Source of the DNA: Prado023 sp963818445 | GTDB lineage: Bacteria; Actinomycetota; Actinomycetes; S36-B12; CAIYMF01 | Direction: 5' to 3' | Assembly (NCBI GenBank): GCA_963818445.1 | Contig: CAWFSG010000017.1 | Coordinates: 248,001 to 312,000, forward strand | Length of the DNA: 64,000 bases | Part shown: in pieces, positions 45,695-55,525 of the stretch | Layout of the letters: each line of letters begins with the position of its first letter | How positions within the stretch are numbered: the first letter of the stretch is position 1 | Made by a program: the position numbers and the translations under genes | Notes under the pieces: generated by a model | Databases searched by the model: none | What the model saw: only the letters and a program-made list of their open reading frames with translations | Told to the model about the DNA's origin: nothing

Positions 45695-46495
45695 GTGCGC
45701 ATCGCCACCTGGAACGTGAACTCCCTGCCCGCCCGGCTGCCGCGGCTGTTGTCCTGGCTGGAGGCGACCGAGCCGGACGTGGTCGTGCTGCAGGAGACCA
45801 AGATCGCCCAGGAAGCCTTCCCCGCCGACGAGGTCGCGGCAGCCGGGTACGAGTCGGTGCACCGCGGGCAGGGGCGCTGGAACGGCGTCGCGCTGCTCTC
45901 GCGGGTCGGGATCGCCGACTTGGAGACCGACATCCCAGGGGTTCCCGGCTTCCCTGATCCGGCGGATGCACCGGAGGCCCGCTACATCGCCGCGACCTGC
46001 GGTGGGGTCCGCGTCGCCGGGGTGTACGTGCCCAACGGGCGCACCCCGCAGGACCCGCACTACGAGTACAAGTTGGCCTGGCTGCATGCGCTGGCCGGGC
46101 ACCTGGCCCCGGCGGCGGCGGCGCCGCTGCCGTTCGCCGTCCTCGGCGACTTCAACGTCGCGCCCGCCGACGACGACGTCTGGGACATCGAGGCGTTCGC
46201 GCAGAGCACCCACGTGACCGCGCCGGAGCGGGCGGCGCTGGCCGAGCTCCGGGCACTGGGCCTGTCCGATGTGGTGCCCACCATCAACAAGGGCCCGCAC
46301 CCCTACACCTTCTGGGACTACCGGGCCGGGTCGTTCCACAAGGCGATGGGGATGCGGATCGACCTCGTCTACGCCAATGCCGCGTTCGCCGGTGCCGTGC
46401 GCGCCGCCGTCGTCGACCGGGATGCGCGCAAGCCGGGGGTCAAGGGCACGCCGGCCCCGAGCGACCATGCGCCCGTGATCGTCGACCTCGTCTGA
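45695..46495 (+). CDS. xthA: Exodeoxyribonuclease III
   Basis: 266 aa from GTG 45695, which gives the canonical N-terminus RIATWNVNSLPARLPRL. Further motifs are VVVLQETKI (metal Glu), VYVPNGR, VLGDFNVAPADDDVWD, FTFWDYRAG-type YTFWDYRAGSF and the terminal PSDHAPVIVDL (catalytic His as SDHAPV). It is an AP endonuclease and 3'-5' exonuclease of base-excision repair. The upstream in-frame open region is antisense to the MFS gene and not coding. Confidence 0.96.
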   Translation: MRIATWNVNSLPARLPRLLSWLEATEPDVVVLQETKIAQEAFPADEVAAAGYESVHRGQGRWNGVALLSRVGIADLETDIPGVPGFPDPADAPEARYIAATCGGVRVAGVYVPNGRTPQDPHYEYKLAWLHALAGHLAPAAAAPLPFAVLGDFNVAPADDDVWDIEAFAQSTHVTAPERAALAELRALGLSDVVPTINKGPHPYTFWDYRAGSFHKAMGMRIDLVYANAAFAGAVRAAVVDRDARKPGVKGTPAPSDHAPVIVDLV

Positions 46496-46541
46496 TCGTC
46501 GGCCCCTTGCTGTTCGCGGCGGGCACTGCTCTACTTCGTCC

Positions 46542-47228
46542 ATGAAGCCCGCTGAGTCCCTGCGGGAGCACTACCTGTCGGTCAAGCCCGTCCTGCGCGG
46601 GTGGCTGCACCTGGTGGCGGCTCCCATCGCGGGGACGGCTGCGGTCCTGCTGGCGATCCTGGCGCCCTCGGACCTGCGCATCCCGGTGGTCCTGTTCGCG
46701 CTGACCACGGTCCTGCTCTTCTCGGTCTCAGCCGTGTACCACCGCGGCCGGTTCTCGCCCCGGGTCACCGGCATCCTGCAGCGCTGGGACCACGCCAACA
46801 TCTTCCTCGTGATCGCCGGCAGCGCCACGCCGTTCGCGGTGGCCCTGCTCGGCCCGGGACCGGCGCGATCGCTGCTGGCCGTGCTCTGGCTCGGCGCCGT
46901 CGGTGGGGCCCTGATCCGCATCGCGTGGATCCAGGCCCCGCGGTGGCTGTTCGTGCCCATGTACCTGGCGCTGGGCTGGGCCTCGGCGATGTTCCTTCCC
47001 GCGTTCCTGCGCTCGGACACACTGACCGATACGCGCCATGCCTGGGTCCTGGGCCTGATCCTCCTCGGCGGCCTCTTCTACACGGTTGGCGCCGGGGTCT
47101 TCGCCACCAAGTGGCCCAACCCGTCACCGAAGTGGTTCGGCTTCCATGAGGTGTTCCACTCCTTCACCCTCGGGGGCTGGGCCGCGCACTTCCTTGCCGC
47201 GACGCTGGTCGTGACGGCGGTGCGATAG
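46542..47228 (+). CDS. Hemolysin III family membrane protein (TrhA/PAQR-like)
   Basis: The protein is 228 aa with seven membrane segments. Metal-binding-type residues are visible in SAVYHRGRF, RWDHANIFLVIAGSATPF and FGFHEVFHSFTLGGWAAHF. The family is distantly related to eukaryotic PAQR receptors and modulates membrane fluidity in E. coli. Placement before uppS matches Rv1085c-Rv1086. Confidence 0.92.
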   Translation: MKPAESLREHYLSVKPVLRGWLHLVAAPIAGTAAVLLAILAPSDLRIPVVLFALTTVLLFSVSAVYHRGRFSPRVTGILQRWDHANIFLVIAGSATPFAVALLGPGPARSLLAVLWLGAVGGALIRIAWIQAPRWLFVPMYLALGWASAMFLPAFLRSDTLTDTRHAWVLGLILLGGLFYTVGAGVFATKWPNPSPKWFGFHEVFHSFTLGGWAAHFLAATLVVTAVR

Positions 47229-47267
47229 CCTCCACGACGGGCACAGAGGTCGTTACGGGAGGCGCGA

Positions 47268-48029
47268 ATGGGTCTGGACGACCTGGTCTACGGTCTCTAC
47301 GAACGCCGGCTGGCCAACGACCTCAGCCAGGGCGACATCCCGCGCCACGTCGGGGTGATCCTTGATGGCAACCGGCGCTGGGCCACCGAACAGGGTTCGA
47401 GCAGCGCGGCGGGACACCGGGCCGGGGCCGAGCGGATCGCGGAGTTCCTCGAATGGTGCGACGAGGTCGGCGTCGAGGTGGTCACCCTGTGGCTGCTGTC
47501 GACGGACAACCTGAACCGGCCCAGTGAGGAGCTCGACCCGCTGCTGCGGATCATCGAGGGATCCGTGGAGCAACTGGCCGCGTCGGGCAAGTGGGTCATC
47601 CGCCACGTGGGGGCCAAGGACCCGCTGCCGGCACGCACCCGACAGGTGCTGGAGGACGCCGAGCTCAGGACGTCGGGCATCGACGGCATGACCGTCAACG
47701 TCGCGGTCGGGTACGGCGGTCGCCAGGAGCTGGTCGACGCGGTGCGGGCCCTGCTGCAGGAGGAGGCGGCCGCGGGCACCTCCCTGGAGGACCTGGCCGC
47801 ATCGCTGGACGTCGAGCACATCGCCGCGCACCTGTACACGAAGGGCCAGCCCGACCCGGACCTGGTCATCCGGACCTCCGGCGAGCAGCGGCTGTCCGGG
47901 TTCCTGCTGTGGCAGAGCGCCCATTCCGAGTTCTACTTCTGCGAGGCCTACTGGCCGGACTTCCGGCGCGTCGACTTCCTGCGTGCCCTGCGCGACTACG
48001 CGGCCAGGGAGCGGCGCTACGGCTCCTGA
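47268..48029 (+). CDS. uppS: Isoprenyl transferase (cis-prenyl diphosphate synthase)
   Basis: The protein is 253 aa. The substrate-binding motif VGVILDGNRRWATEQ is near residue 30. LWLLSTDNLNRP, VAVGYGGRQELVDA, DLVIRTSGEQRLSGFLLWQ and SEFYFCEAYWPDFR follow, completing the five cis-prenyltransferase regions. It extends an allylic diphosphate with IPP to a Z-polyprenyl chain used as cell-wall lipid carrier, consuming products of the IspE/IspH pathway. The RBS GGGAGG is 6 nt upstream. Chain length cannot be told. Confidence 0.95.
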   Translation: MGLDDLVYGLYERRLANDLSQGDIPRHVGVILDGNRRWATEQGSSSAAGHRAGAERIAEFLEWCDEVGVEVVTLWLLSTDNLNRPSEELDPLLRIIEGSVEQLAASGKWVIRHVGAKDPLPARTRQVLEDAELRTSGIDGMTVNVAVGYGGRQELVDAVRALLQEEAAAGTSLEDLAASLDVEHIAAHLYTKGQPDPDLVIRTSGEQRLSGFLLWQSAHSEFYFCEAYWPDFRRVDFLRALRDYAARERRYGS

Positions 48030-48088
48030 GCACCGTCGTGGGCACCCCGCGCCCGGCGTGTCTGCGGGTCGCACGCGCCGCGCGCGCC

Positions 48089-48128
48089 TAGATTCGGTCG
48101 CGTCGGGCGCACCCCCGAGACGCCCGAC
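48089..48128 (+). promoter_or_regulatory. phoH2 promoter (TAGATT) with hairpin at the start of the leader
   Basis: TAGATT at 48089-48094 predicts transcription from about 48101. GTCGGGCG (48102-48109) pairs perfectly with CGCCCGAC (48121-48128), so the mRNA would begin with an 8-bp hairpin, 9 nt before the GGAGG RBS. It may stabilise the 5' end or tune translation. Confidence 0.45.
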
Positions 48129-48146
48129 CCGACTGTGGAGGCGCGT

Positions 48147-49481
48147 GTGCCAACTGCGACGAAGCCCCGATCCAGCAGAGCTCGAACGGAGGCGCGTCGC
48201 TGCTACGTGCTCGACACCTCCGTCCTGCTGTCCGACCCGCGGGCCGTGTTCCGCTTCGACGAGCACGAGGTCGTCATCCCGCTGGTCGTGATCATCGAGC
48301 TGGAGGCCAAGCGCACCCACCCCGAGCTGGGCTACTTCGCGCGGCAGGCCCTGCGCATGCTCGACGACTTCCGGATCGAGTTCGGGCGCCTCGACGAGCG
48401 CATCCCGCTCAACGACGAGGGCGGCACGCTGCGCGTCGAGCTCAACCACTCCGACCTGTCCCGGCTCCCCACAGGGATGCAGCTCGGCGACAACGACACC
48501 AGGATCCTGGCAGTGGCGCGCAACCTCTCCGCCGAGGGCCGGGACGTCGTGGTGGTCAGCAAGGACCTGCCGCTGCGGGTGAAGGCCTCCACCCTGGGCC
48601 TGCAGGCCGAGGAGTACCTGGCCGAGTTGGTCATGTCGACGGGCTGGACGGGCATCGAGGAGATCGAGGTCGGTTCGTCGGTGGTCAACGAGCTCTACGA
48701 CAACGAGCGGATCGAGCTCGACCTGGCCCGCGACCTGCCGTGCAACACCGGCGTCGTCCTGATCTCCGAGCGGGGCTCGGCCCTGGCCCGGGTCACCGCC
48801 GACAAGCGGCTGCGGCTGGTGCGCGGTGACCGGGAGGCCTTCGGGCTGCACGGCCGGTCAGCCGAGCAGCGCATCGCCCTGGACATGCTGCTCGACCCCG
48901 ACATCGGCATCGTCAGCCTCGGCGGCCGGGCGGGCACCGGCAAGAGCGCACTGGCCCTGTGCGCCGGGCTCGAGGCGGTGCTCGAGCGCCAGCAGCACCG
49001 CAAGGTCGTGGTCTTCCGCCCGCTGTTCGCCGTCGGTGGCCAGGAGCTGGGCTACCTGCCGGGCAGCGAGCACGAGAAGATGTCGCCCTGGGGGCAGGCG
49101 GTCTTCGACACCCTCGGTGCGATCACCACCTCCGAGGTCGTCGACGAGGTGCTCGATCGGGGGATGCTCGAGGTCCTGCCCCTGACCCACATCCGTGGCC
49201 GCTCGCTCCATGACGCGTTCGTGATCGTCGACGAGGCGCAGTCCCTGGAGCGCAACGTGCTGCTCACCGTCCTGTCGCGTATCGGCAAGGACTCCCGGGT
49301 CGTGCTCACCCACGACGTGGCCCAGCGCGACAACCTGCGGGTCGGGCGCCACGACGGCGTGGTCGCGGTGGTCGAGAAGCTCAAGGGGCACCCGCTGTTC
49401 GCCCACGTCACCCTGACCCGCAGCGAGCGCTCGCCGATCGCGGCCCTGGTCACCGAGATGTTGGAGGACCTGCCCAACTGA
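48147..49481 (+). CDS. phoH2: PhoH2: PIN-domain RNase fused to PhoH ATPase
   Basis: 444 aa from GTG 48147 (GGAGG at 5 nt spacing). The N-terminal PIN domain has YVLDTSVLLSDPRAVF, VIIELEAKR and LGDNDTRILAVA, giving the acidic quartet. The C-terminal PhoH ATPase has GGRAGTGKSALALCAG (Walker A), VIVDEAQSLER (Walker B) and LTHDVAQRDNLRVG. PhoH2 proteins are RNA helicase/RNases. In mycobacteria an antitoxin-like PhoAT is encoded upstream, but no such ORF is apparent in the 117-nt gap here. Confidence 0.95.
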   Translation: MPTATKPRSSRARTEARRCYVLDTSVLLSDPRAVFRFDEHEVVIPLVVIIELEAKRTHPELGYFARQALRMLDDFRIEFGRLDERIPLNDEGGTLRVELNHSDLSRLPTGMQLGDNDTRILAVARNLSAEGRDVVVVSKDLPLRVKASTLGLQAEEYLAELVMSTGWTGIEEIEVGSSVVNELYDNERIELDLARDLPCNTGVVLISERGSALARVTADKRLRLVRGDREAFGLHGRSAEQRIALDMLLDPDIGIVSLGGRAGTGKSALALCAGLEAVLERQQHRKVVVFRPLFAVGGQELGYLPGSEHEKMSPWGQAVFDTLGAITTSEVVDEVLDRGMLEVLPLTHIRGRSLHDAFVIVDEAQSLERNVLLTVLSRIGKDSRVVLTHDVAQRDNLRVGRHDGVVAVVEKLKGHPLFAHVTLTRSERSPIAALVTEMLEDLPN

Positions 49482-49529
49482 GACGGTCGATTGGTCCGAC
49501 GTCGCCCGGTTCATGACCTAGGTCCCGGG

Positions 49530-49545
49530 TGTGGCATACCTCACA
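49530..49545. promoter_or_regulatory. CRP/GlxR-like site 1
   Basis: TGTGG-CATACC-TCACA matches the TGTGA-N6-TCACA consensus at 9 of 10 positions. It extends to GTGTGG/TCACAC. Centre at 49537.5. Confidence 0.5.
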
Positions 49546-49562
49546 CGGGCGCGCGCAACCAG

Positions 49563-49578
49563 TGTGATGGAAATCACC
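49563..49578. promoter_or_regulatory. CRP/GlxR-like site 2
   Basis: TGTGA-TGGAAA-TCACC matches the consensus at 9 of 10 positions. Its centre (49570.5) is 33 bp from site 1. Confidence 0.55.
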
Positions 49579-49604
49579 GAATGACCGATTTATCCGCCAA
49601 TCTG

Positions 49605-49620
49605 TGTGACGCGAGTCACG
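49605..49620. promoter_or_regulatory. CRP/GlxR-like site 3
   Basis: TGTGA-CGCGAG-TCACG matches the consensus at 9 of 10 positions. Its centre (49612.5) is 42 bp, four helical turns, from site 2, and it lies 19 nt before ATG 49639. Confidence 0.55.
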
Positions 49621-49638
49621 TCAGAGAGCCCTCTCTCC

Positions 49639-50520
49639 ATGAAATCCGGCTGGAATCAACCGCCGTTCGGATGGCACTCTCCGGTGTTCATGAGCCCTTC
49701 CCGACCTGTTCAGGCCTCGCTGACCGGCCCGTCCTCGCCGCCCGTGCGACGGCTGATCGCCGTGCTGGTGGGCGCGGTCCTCATCGCTGGGCTCCCCGCC
49801 CTGAGCGGCGCGTCCCCGGTGCGCGCCGAGGAGACGCCCGCGCCGGTCCCGGTCGCTGATCCCGCTGTCCCGGCGACCCCGGCTGACCCCACGGTCCAGC
49901 CCGCCGTCCCGGCGACGGCTGCCGTCCCCGCCGTGCCGCTCGTCCTCGGAGCGCGCACCCTGCGCTTCGGCGACGTCGGTGAGGACGTGACGGCCCTGCA
50001 GGACCTGGTCAAGGTCGAGAAGACCGCCACCTTCGACGCGGCGACCCGCAAGGCCGTCAAGCGGCTCCAGCGCGCCGCCGGGATCAAGGCCAACGGTGTC
50101 GTCACCGCCAAGGCGCTCAAGAGGATCACGAAGCAGCTGAAGAAGCAGGCCGCCGAGGCCCGCGCCGCCAAGAAGGCCTCGCGCGGCGCCCTGCCCCGAG
50201 CTGGGGCGCCGGCGGCCAGCAAGCGCTACGCCGCGGCGTACATCTCGCGCACCTACGGCTGGGGATCGGGCCAGATGTCCTGCCTGTCGGTCATGTGGGG
50301 CCGGGAGAGCGGCTGGAAGTACTGGGTGAGCAACCCGAACGGGATCTACCGCGGGATCCCGCAGACCTCGTCCCGGGTGTGGGGCGCGATGGGCTACTCG
50401 ACCTCGCAGTACATGAACAGCCCCGCCATCCAGATCAAGGTCGGCGCGAAGTACATCAAGAGCCGCTACGGGTCGCCGTGCAACGCCTGGGCGTTCTGGC
50501 GCTCGCACCACTGGTACTAG
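49639..50520 (+). CDS. Secreted lytic transglycosylase with peptidoglycan-binding domain
   Basis: 293 aa from ATG 49639; ATG 49690 is an equally reasonable start and neither has an RBS. A signal peptide (RRLIAVLVGAVLIAGLPAL) precedes a Pro/Ala/Val-rich linker. A PG-binding-like helical domain (LRFGDVGEDVTALQDLVKVE, AVKRLQRAAGIKANGVV) and a basic segment follow. The C-terminal SLT-like domain has YGWGSGQMSCLSVMWGRESG (catalytic Glu in RES), NPNGIYRGIPQTSS and YIKSRYGSPCNAW. It cleaves peptidoglycan outside the cell. Three CRP-like sites upstream suggest cAMP-linked control. Confidence 0.88.
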   Translation: MKSGWNQPPFGWHSPVFMSPSRPVQASLTGPSSPPVRRLIAVLVGAVLIAGLPALSGASPVRAEETPAPVPVADPAVPATPADPTVQPAVPATAAVPAVPLVLGARTLRFGDVGEDVTALQDLVKVEKTATFDAATRKAVKRLQRAAGIKANGVVTAKALKRITKQLKKQAAEARAAKKASRGALPRAGAPAASKRYAAAYISRTYGWGSGQMSCLSVMWGRESGWKYWVSNPNGIYRGIPQTSSRVWGAMGYSTSQYMNSPAIQIKVGAKYIKSRYGSPCNAWAFWRSHHWY

Positions 50521-50536
50521 GCCGGCCGGCCCGCGA

Positions 50537-52201
<1,665 letters not shown>

Positions 52202-52331
52202 GGAATGAGCCTAGTCCGAGGCGGACGCACTCGGAGTCGGGGGCGGATCAGGGGGTAGAGGGGAGGGCGGATCGGCGGCGGATCGGCGGCGGATTGTGCG
52301 GACCGGGCCGCCATGGTCCACCATCGTCTCC

Positions 52332-52907
52332 ATGGGAGAGCAGATCGTGGGTCGGGCGCCGTCGCGAGGACGGCAGCTCGGCACGGACATGATCCGCTCG
52401 TTGGGCCTCGTGGCAATCGTGCTGCTCGTCTGGATGTACTTCTCGCATCCCCGCAGCTCGGACGCGATCCGCGAGGTCGAGTGGGCGCCGGCCGCACAGT
52501 CGGCGGCGACGTCCGCGCCGTTCGAGGTCCTGGCCCCGCCGGTGACGTTCCCGTGGCCGGCGACCAGCGCCCGCGTGGAGCCGCAAGCCGACGGCACGCT
52601 GGCGTGGCGGGCTGGCTTCTACACCCCGGAGAAGGAGTACGCGGCGATCCTGCAGCGCGGGCAGTTCCCCGCTCAGGCGGACAAGGCGCAGGCCGATTGG
52701 ATCGCGAGCGAGACCCGCAAGGGCGTCGCCGGTGGCACGGTCACCCTCGCGGACCGCGAGTGGACGCGCATGGAGGGCGACCCGACGCCGGATGACCGCC
52801 GGTCCCTGGTCCTCGTCGAGGACGGGACTGTCACCGTGGTGACCGGTTCGGCCGAGTGGGCCGAGTTGGAGACCCTGGCCGGGACGCTGGCTCCCGTCAC
52901 TCCTTGA
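52332..52907 (+). CDS. DUF4245 single-TM exported protein
   Basis: 191 aa from ATG 52332, with CACCAT 7 nt upstream. One membrane segment near the N-terminus (MIRSLGLVAIVLLVWMYF) precedes an exported domain with WRAGFYTPEKEYAAI, GGTVTLADREWTRMEG and SLVLVEDGTVTVVTGSA, typical of DUF4245. It lies between fumarase and xseB as in M. tuberculosis. Its last 11 bp overlap the convergent xseB. Function is unknown. Confidence 0.88.
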   Translation: MGEQIVGRAPSRGRQLGTDMIRSLGLVAIVLLVWMYFSHPRSSDAIREVEWAPAAQSAATSAPFEVLAPPVTFPWPATSARVEPQADGTLAWRAGFYTPEKEYAAILQRGQFPAQADKAQADWIASETRKGVAGGTVTLADREWTRMEGDPTPDDRRSLVLVEDGTVTVVTGSAEWAELETLAGTLAPVTP

Positions 52908-53193
52908 TCTGTGCGGACAAGCCGGGCCGCGCGGCCTCGATCCGCTCCCTGGCCCCATCGAGGTGCGCCTGGCAGATGTCGGCCAAGGCAGTGCCGCGCT
53001 CCCAGAGCGCGAGGGACATCTCGAGGTTGACGGTGCTGGACTCGAGCTCGGAGACGACCTTGTCCAGGGCCGCCCGTGCCTGCTCGTAGCTGAGGCCGGC
53101 GAGGTCCTCGGGGTTCCCGCCCGGCAGGGGCGCAGCGGCCGCAGTGGGCGCCGTGGACTGGGTCGGCTCGGTGGGCTGGCTCGGCTCGGTCAT
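52897..53193 (-). CDS. xseB: Exodeoxyribonuclease VII small subunit
   Basis: The protein is 98 aa. The XseB core (LSYEQARAALDKVVSELES, TVNLEMSLALWERGTAL) follows a Pro/Thr/Ala-rich N-terminal tail of 28 residues. It partners XseA in single-strand DNA degradation. The start overlaps the xseA stop by 4 nt, so the subunits are translationally coupled. Confidence 0.94.
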   Translation of the reverse strand: MTEPSQPTEPTQSTAPTAAAAPLPGGNPEDLAGLSYEQARAALDKVVSELESSTVNLEMSLALWERGTALADICQAHLDGARERIEAARPGLSAQIKE

Positions 53194-54521
53194 GACGTCG
53201 ATGCTACGTCCGTGACGTCGGCCCGGAAGTGACCGGTGGCGACACGCACCCGCACGCCGTCACCCGGGTGGAGCTGGTCTGCCGCTCGGACGAGGTCACC
53301 GCCAGGACCCACCACCACCGCGTATCCACGGTCCAGGGTCGCCAGCGGGGACAGGGCCCGCGCCCGTGCGCGCAAGTGGGCGAGGTCGCGCTCCTGCGTG
53401 GTGATCCGTTGCTCCACGGCGCGGAAGGCGCGCTGCCGGGCCGTGCGGACCTCGTCGGACAGCCGTGGCAGCAGCCCGGCCGGATCAGCCATCGCGGGTC
53501 GGCTGCGCGTCTGCTCCAGCCACGTGGTGGCCTGGTCGAGGCGGGTCAGCATCGAGCGGTCGAGGCTGGCGCGCCGATCGCTGATGCGCCGGGACTCCTC
53601 GGACCAGTCGGGCACGATCCGCTTGCCCGCGTCCGTGGGGGTGGAGGCGCGCAGGTCGGCCACGAGGTCCAGCAGCGGTGCGTCCTGCTCATGGCCGATC
53701 GCGCTGACCACGGGCGTGCGTGCGGCGGCGACCGCGCGGATCAGGGACTCGTCGCTGAAGGGGAGCAGGTCCTCCAGGCTGCCACCGCCGCGCGCGAACA
53801 CGATGACGTCGACGGTTACGTCCGCTTCCAGCTCGGCGAGGCTGCGCAGCATGGTGCTCACGGCTGAGGCTCCCTGCACCGCGCCCTCACGGACCTCGAA
53901 CTGCGCTGCGGGCCAGCGGTGCCGGGCGTTGGTGATCACGTCGTGCATCGCCTGGGCATTGACGCCGGTGATCAGCCCGATCCGCCGGGGGAGCAGGGGC
54001 AGGCGTCGCTTGAGCTCGGGGGCGAAGAGGCCCTCGGCCGCCAGCTGCTGCTTGCGGCGCTCGAGGGTGGCCAGGAGCTCCCCGAGGCCCACGGGCCGGA
54101 TCTCGCTGGCCCGCAGCATCAACCGGCCGTTGCGAACCCAGTACTCGCACTGCACGTGCATCAGGACCCGTTGGCCAGCCGCCAGGGGCGGATTCATCGC
54201 GCGATCGAGACCGCCGGGGATCACGACCGAGACTGAGGCGTCGACGTCGACGTCGCGAACGGTCAGGTAGACCTGCGACCCGCTGCGCCGGCTGACCTCG
54301 ACGACCTGCCCCTCGATCCACACCCGGTTCAGTCGCGCGATGTAGTCACGCAGCTTCACGGAGATCTCGCGCACGGGCCAGGCGCGCTCCGGGGCGGAAC
54401 CATCCGCCGGTGCGCCGCCCTGGGGAGTGGTCTGCGGGGTGTCTGCGGGGTGGTCTGGGGGGCTGCGGCCATGGTCGCGAGGGTACGACAGGCGGCAGAC
54501 ATCGCCGGGCCGCCCTACCAT
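53190..54521 (-). CDS. xseA: Exodeoxyribonuclease VII large subunit
   Basis: 443 aa from ATG 54521; GTG 54374 is a shorter alternative. The N-terminal OB-fold starts WPVREISVKLRDYIARLNRV. The catalytic domain has RRIGLITGVNAQAMHDV, FARGGGSLEDLLPF, SAIGHEQDAPLLDLVADLRA and STPTDAG, followed by a helical coiled region and the ATLDRGYAVV tail. The first 45 residues are Pro-rich and not conserved, so the start is uncertain. ATG 54521 is the complement of the last three bases of the ispH -10, six bases from the ispH start. Confidence 0.93.
   Translation of the reverse strand: MVGRPGDVCRLSYPRDHGRSPPDHPADTPQTTPQGGAPADGSAPERAWPVREISVKLRDYIARLNRVWIEGQVVEVSRRSGSQVYLTVRDVDVDASVSVVIPGGLDRAMNPPLAAGQRVLMHVQCEYWVRNGRLMLRASEIRPVGLGELLATLERRKQQLAAEGLFAPELKRRLPLLPRRIGLITGVNAQAMHDVITNARHRWPAAQFEVREGAVQGASAVSTMLRSLAELEADVTVDVIVFARGGGSLEDLLPFSDESLIRAVAAARTPVVSAIGHEQDAPLLDLVADLRASTPTDAGKRIVPDWSEESRRISDRRASLDRSMLTRLDQATTWLEQTRSRPAMADPAGLLPRLSDEVRTARQRAFRAVEQRITTQERDLAHLRARARALSPLATLDRGYAVVVGPGGDLVRAADQLHPGDGVRVRVATGHFRADVTDVASTS
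54516..54521 (+). promoter_or_regulatory. Leaderless -10 element (TACCAT) for ispH
   Basis: TACCAT ends 6 nt before ATG 54528, with no RBS. Its CAT is also the ATG of the proposed xseA start on the other strand. Confidence 0.6.
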
Positions 54522-54527
54522 TGAGCC

Positions 54528-55493
54528 ATGGCTGAATCGGGTGGCAAGGTCCTGCTGGCAGCACCCCGCGGGTACTGCGCGGGAGTGGATCGTGCCGTGG
54601 TCGCCGTCGAGAAGGCCCTGGACCTCTACGGCGCGCCGGTGTACGTGCGCAAGGAGATCGTCCACAACCGGTACGTCGTCGACTCGCTGGCGGCGCGCGG
54701 GGCGGTGTTCGTCAGCGAGACCGACGAGGTCCCGGAGGGCGCCACCGTGGTCTTCAGCGCGCATGGCGTGGCCCCGTCAGTTCACGAGGAGGCGGCCCAG
54801 CGCAACCTGCGCACGATCGATGCGACCTGCCCCCTGGTCACCAAGGTGCACAACGAGGCCCGTCGGTTCGCGGACGAGGGCTATCGGATCCTGCTCATCG
54901 GCCATGAGGGCCATGAGGAGGTGGAGGGCACCATGGGCGAGGCGCCAGAGGCGATGACCCTGGTCGAGGGCCCGGCCTCCGTGGCTGCGCTCGACATCGC
55001 GCCCGATGAGAAGGTGGTGTGGCTCTCGCAGACCACGCTGTCGGTGGACGAGACCATGGAGACCGTCGGGGCCCTGCGCGAGCTCGTGCCGGGCCTGGTC
55101 AGCCCGCCCAGTGATGACATCTGCTACGCGACCCAGAACCGCCAGACCGCCGTGAAGCAGGTGGCTCCGCTCAGCGACGTGCTGATCGTCGTGGGTTCGG
55201 CCAACTCCTCGAACTCCGTGCGACTGCTCGAAGTCGGCCTTCAGCACGGTGCGAAGTCCGGGCACCGCGTCGATCTGGCGACCGAGCTTGAGGCGGCCTG
55301 GTTCGACGGTGCCGCCACGGTGGGGGTGACCAGTGGGGCCTCGGTTCCCGAGATCCTGGTGCGCGACGTGCTCGGGCGCCTAGCCGAGCTCGGGTTCGAT
55401 GACGTCGAGGTCGTCGACGCCGTCGAGGAGCACATGGTGTTTGCGCTGCCCCAGGAGCTGCGCCGGGACCTCAAGGCCGCCGGGAAGCAGTAG
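54528..55493 (+). CDS. ispH: 4-hydroxy-3-methylbut-2-enyl diphosphate reductase
   Basis: The protein is 321 aa. The three iron-sulfur cysteines lie in PRGYCAGVDRAV, IDATCPLVTKVH and DDICYATQNRQTA. HGV in FSAHGVAPSV and GHEGHEEVEGT are substrate-binding histidine regions. The last MEP pathway enzyme makes IPP and DMAPP. It is divergent from xseA and transcribed from a leaderless promoter. Confidence 0.97.
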   Translation: MAESGGKVLLAAPRGYCAGVDRAVVAVEKALDLYGAPVYVRKEIVHNRYVVDSLAARGAVFVSETDEVPEGATVVFSAHGVAPSVHEEAAQRNLRTIDATCPLVTKVHNEARRFADEGYRILLIGHEGHEEVEGTMGEAPEAMTLVEGPASVAALDIAPDEKVVWLSQTTLSVDETMETVGALRELVPGLVSPPSDDICYATQNRQTAVKQVAPLSDVLIVVGSANSSNSVRLLEVGLQHGAKSGHRVDLATELEAAWFDGAATVGVTSGASVPEILVRDVLGRLAELGFDDVEVVDAVEEHMVFALPQELRRDLKAAGKQ

Positions 55494-55525
55494 GCCAGCG
55501 CAGGCCAGGCCCTGCCGCGGGGGCG

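Noticed and set aside
49482..49690. A c-di-AMP (ydaO) riboswitch before the transglycosylase gene, common for cell-wall hydrolases in actinobacteria
   Set aside because: The conserved ydaO core segments are not present; the region is instead explained by three CRP-like palindromes.
54472..54489. A leaderless start for xseA at ATG 54472 with TACCCT upstream
   Set aside because: It is out of frame with XseA unless one base is missing, the opposite sign to the other lesions, so it was not used.
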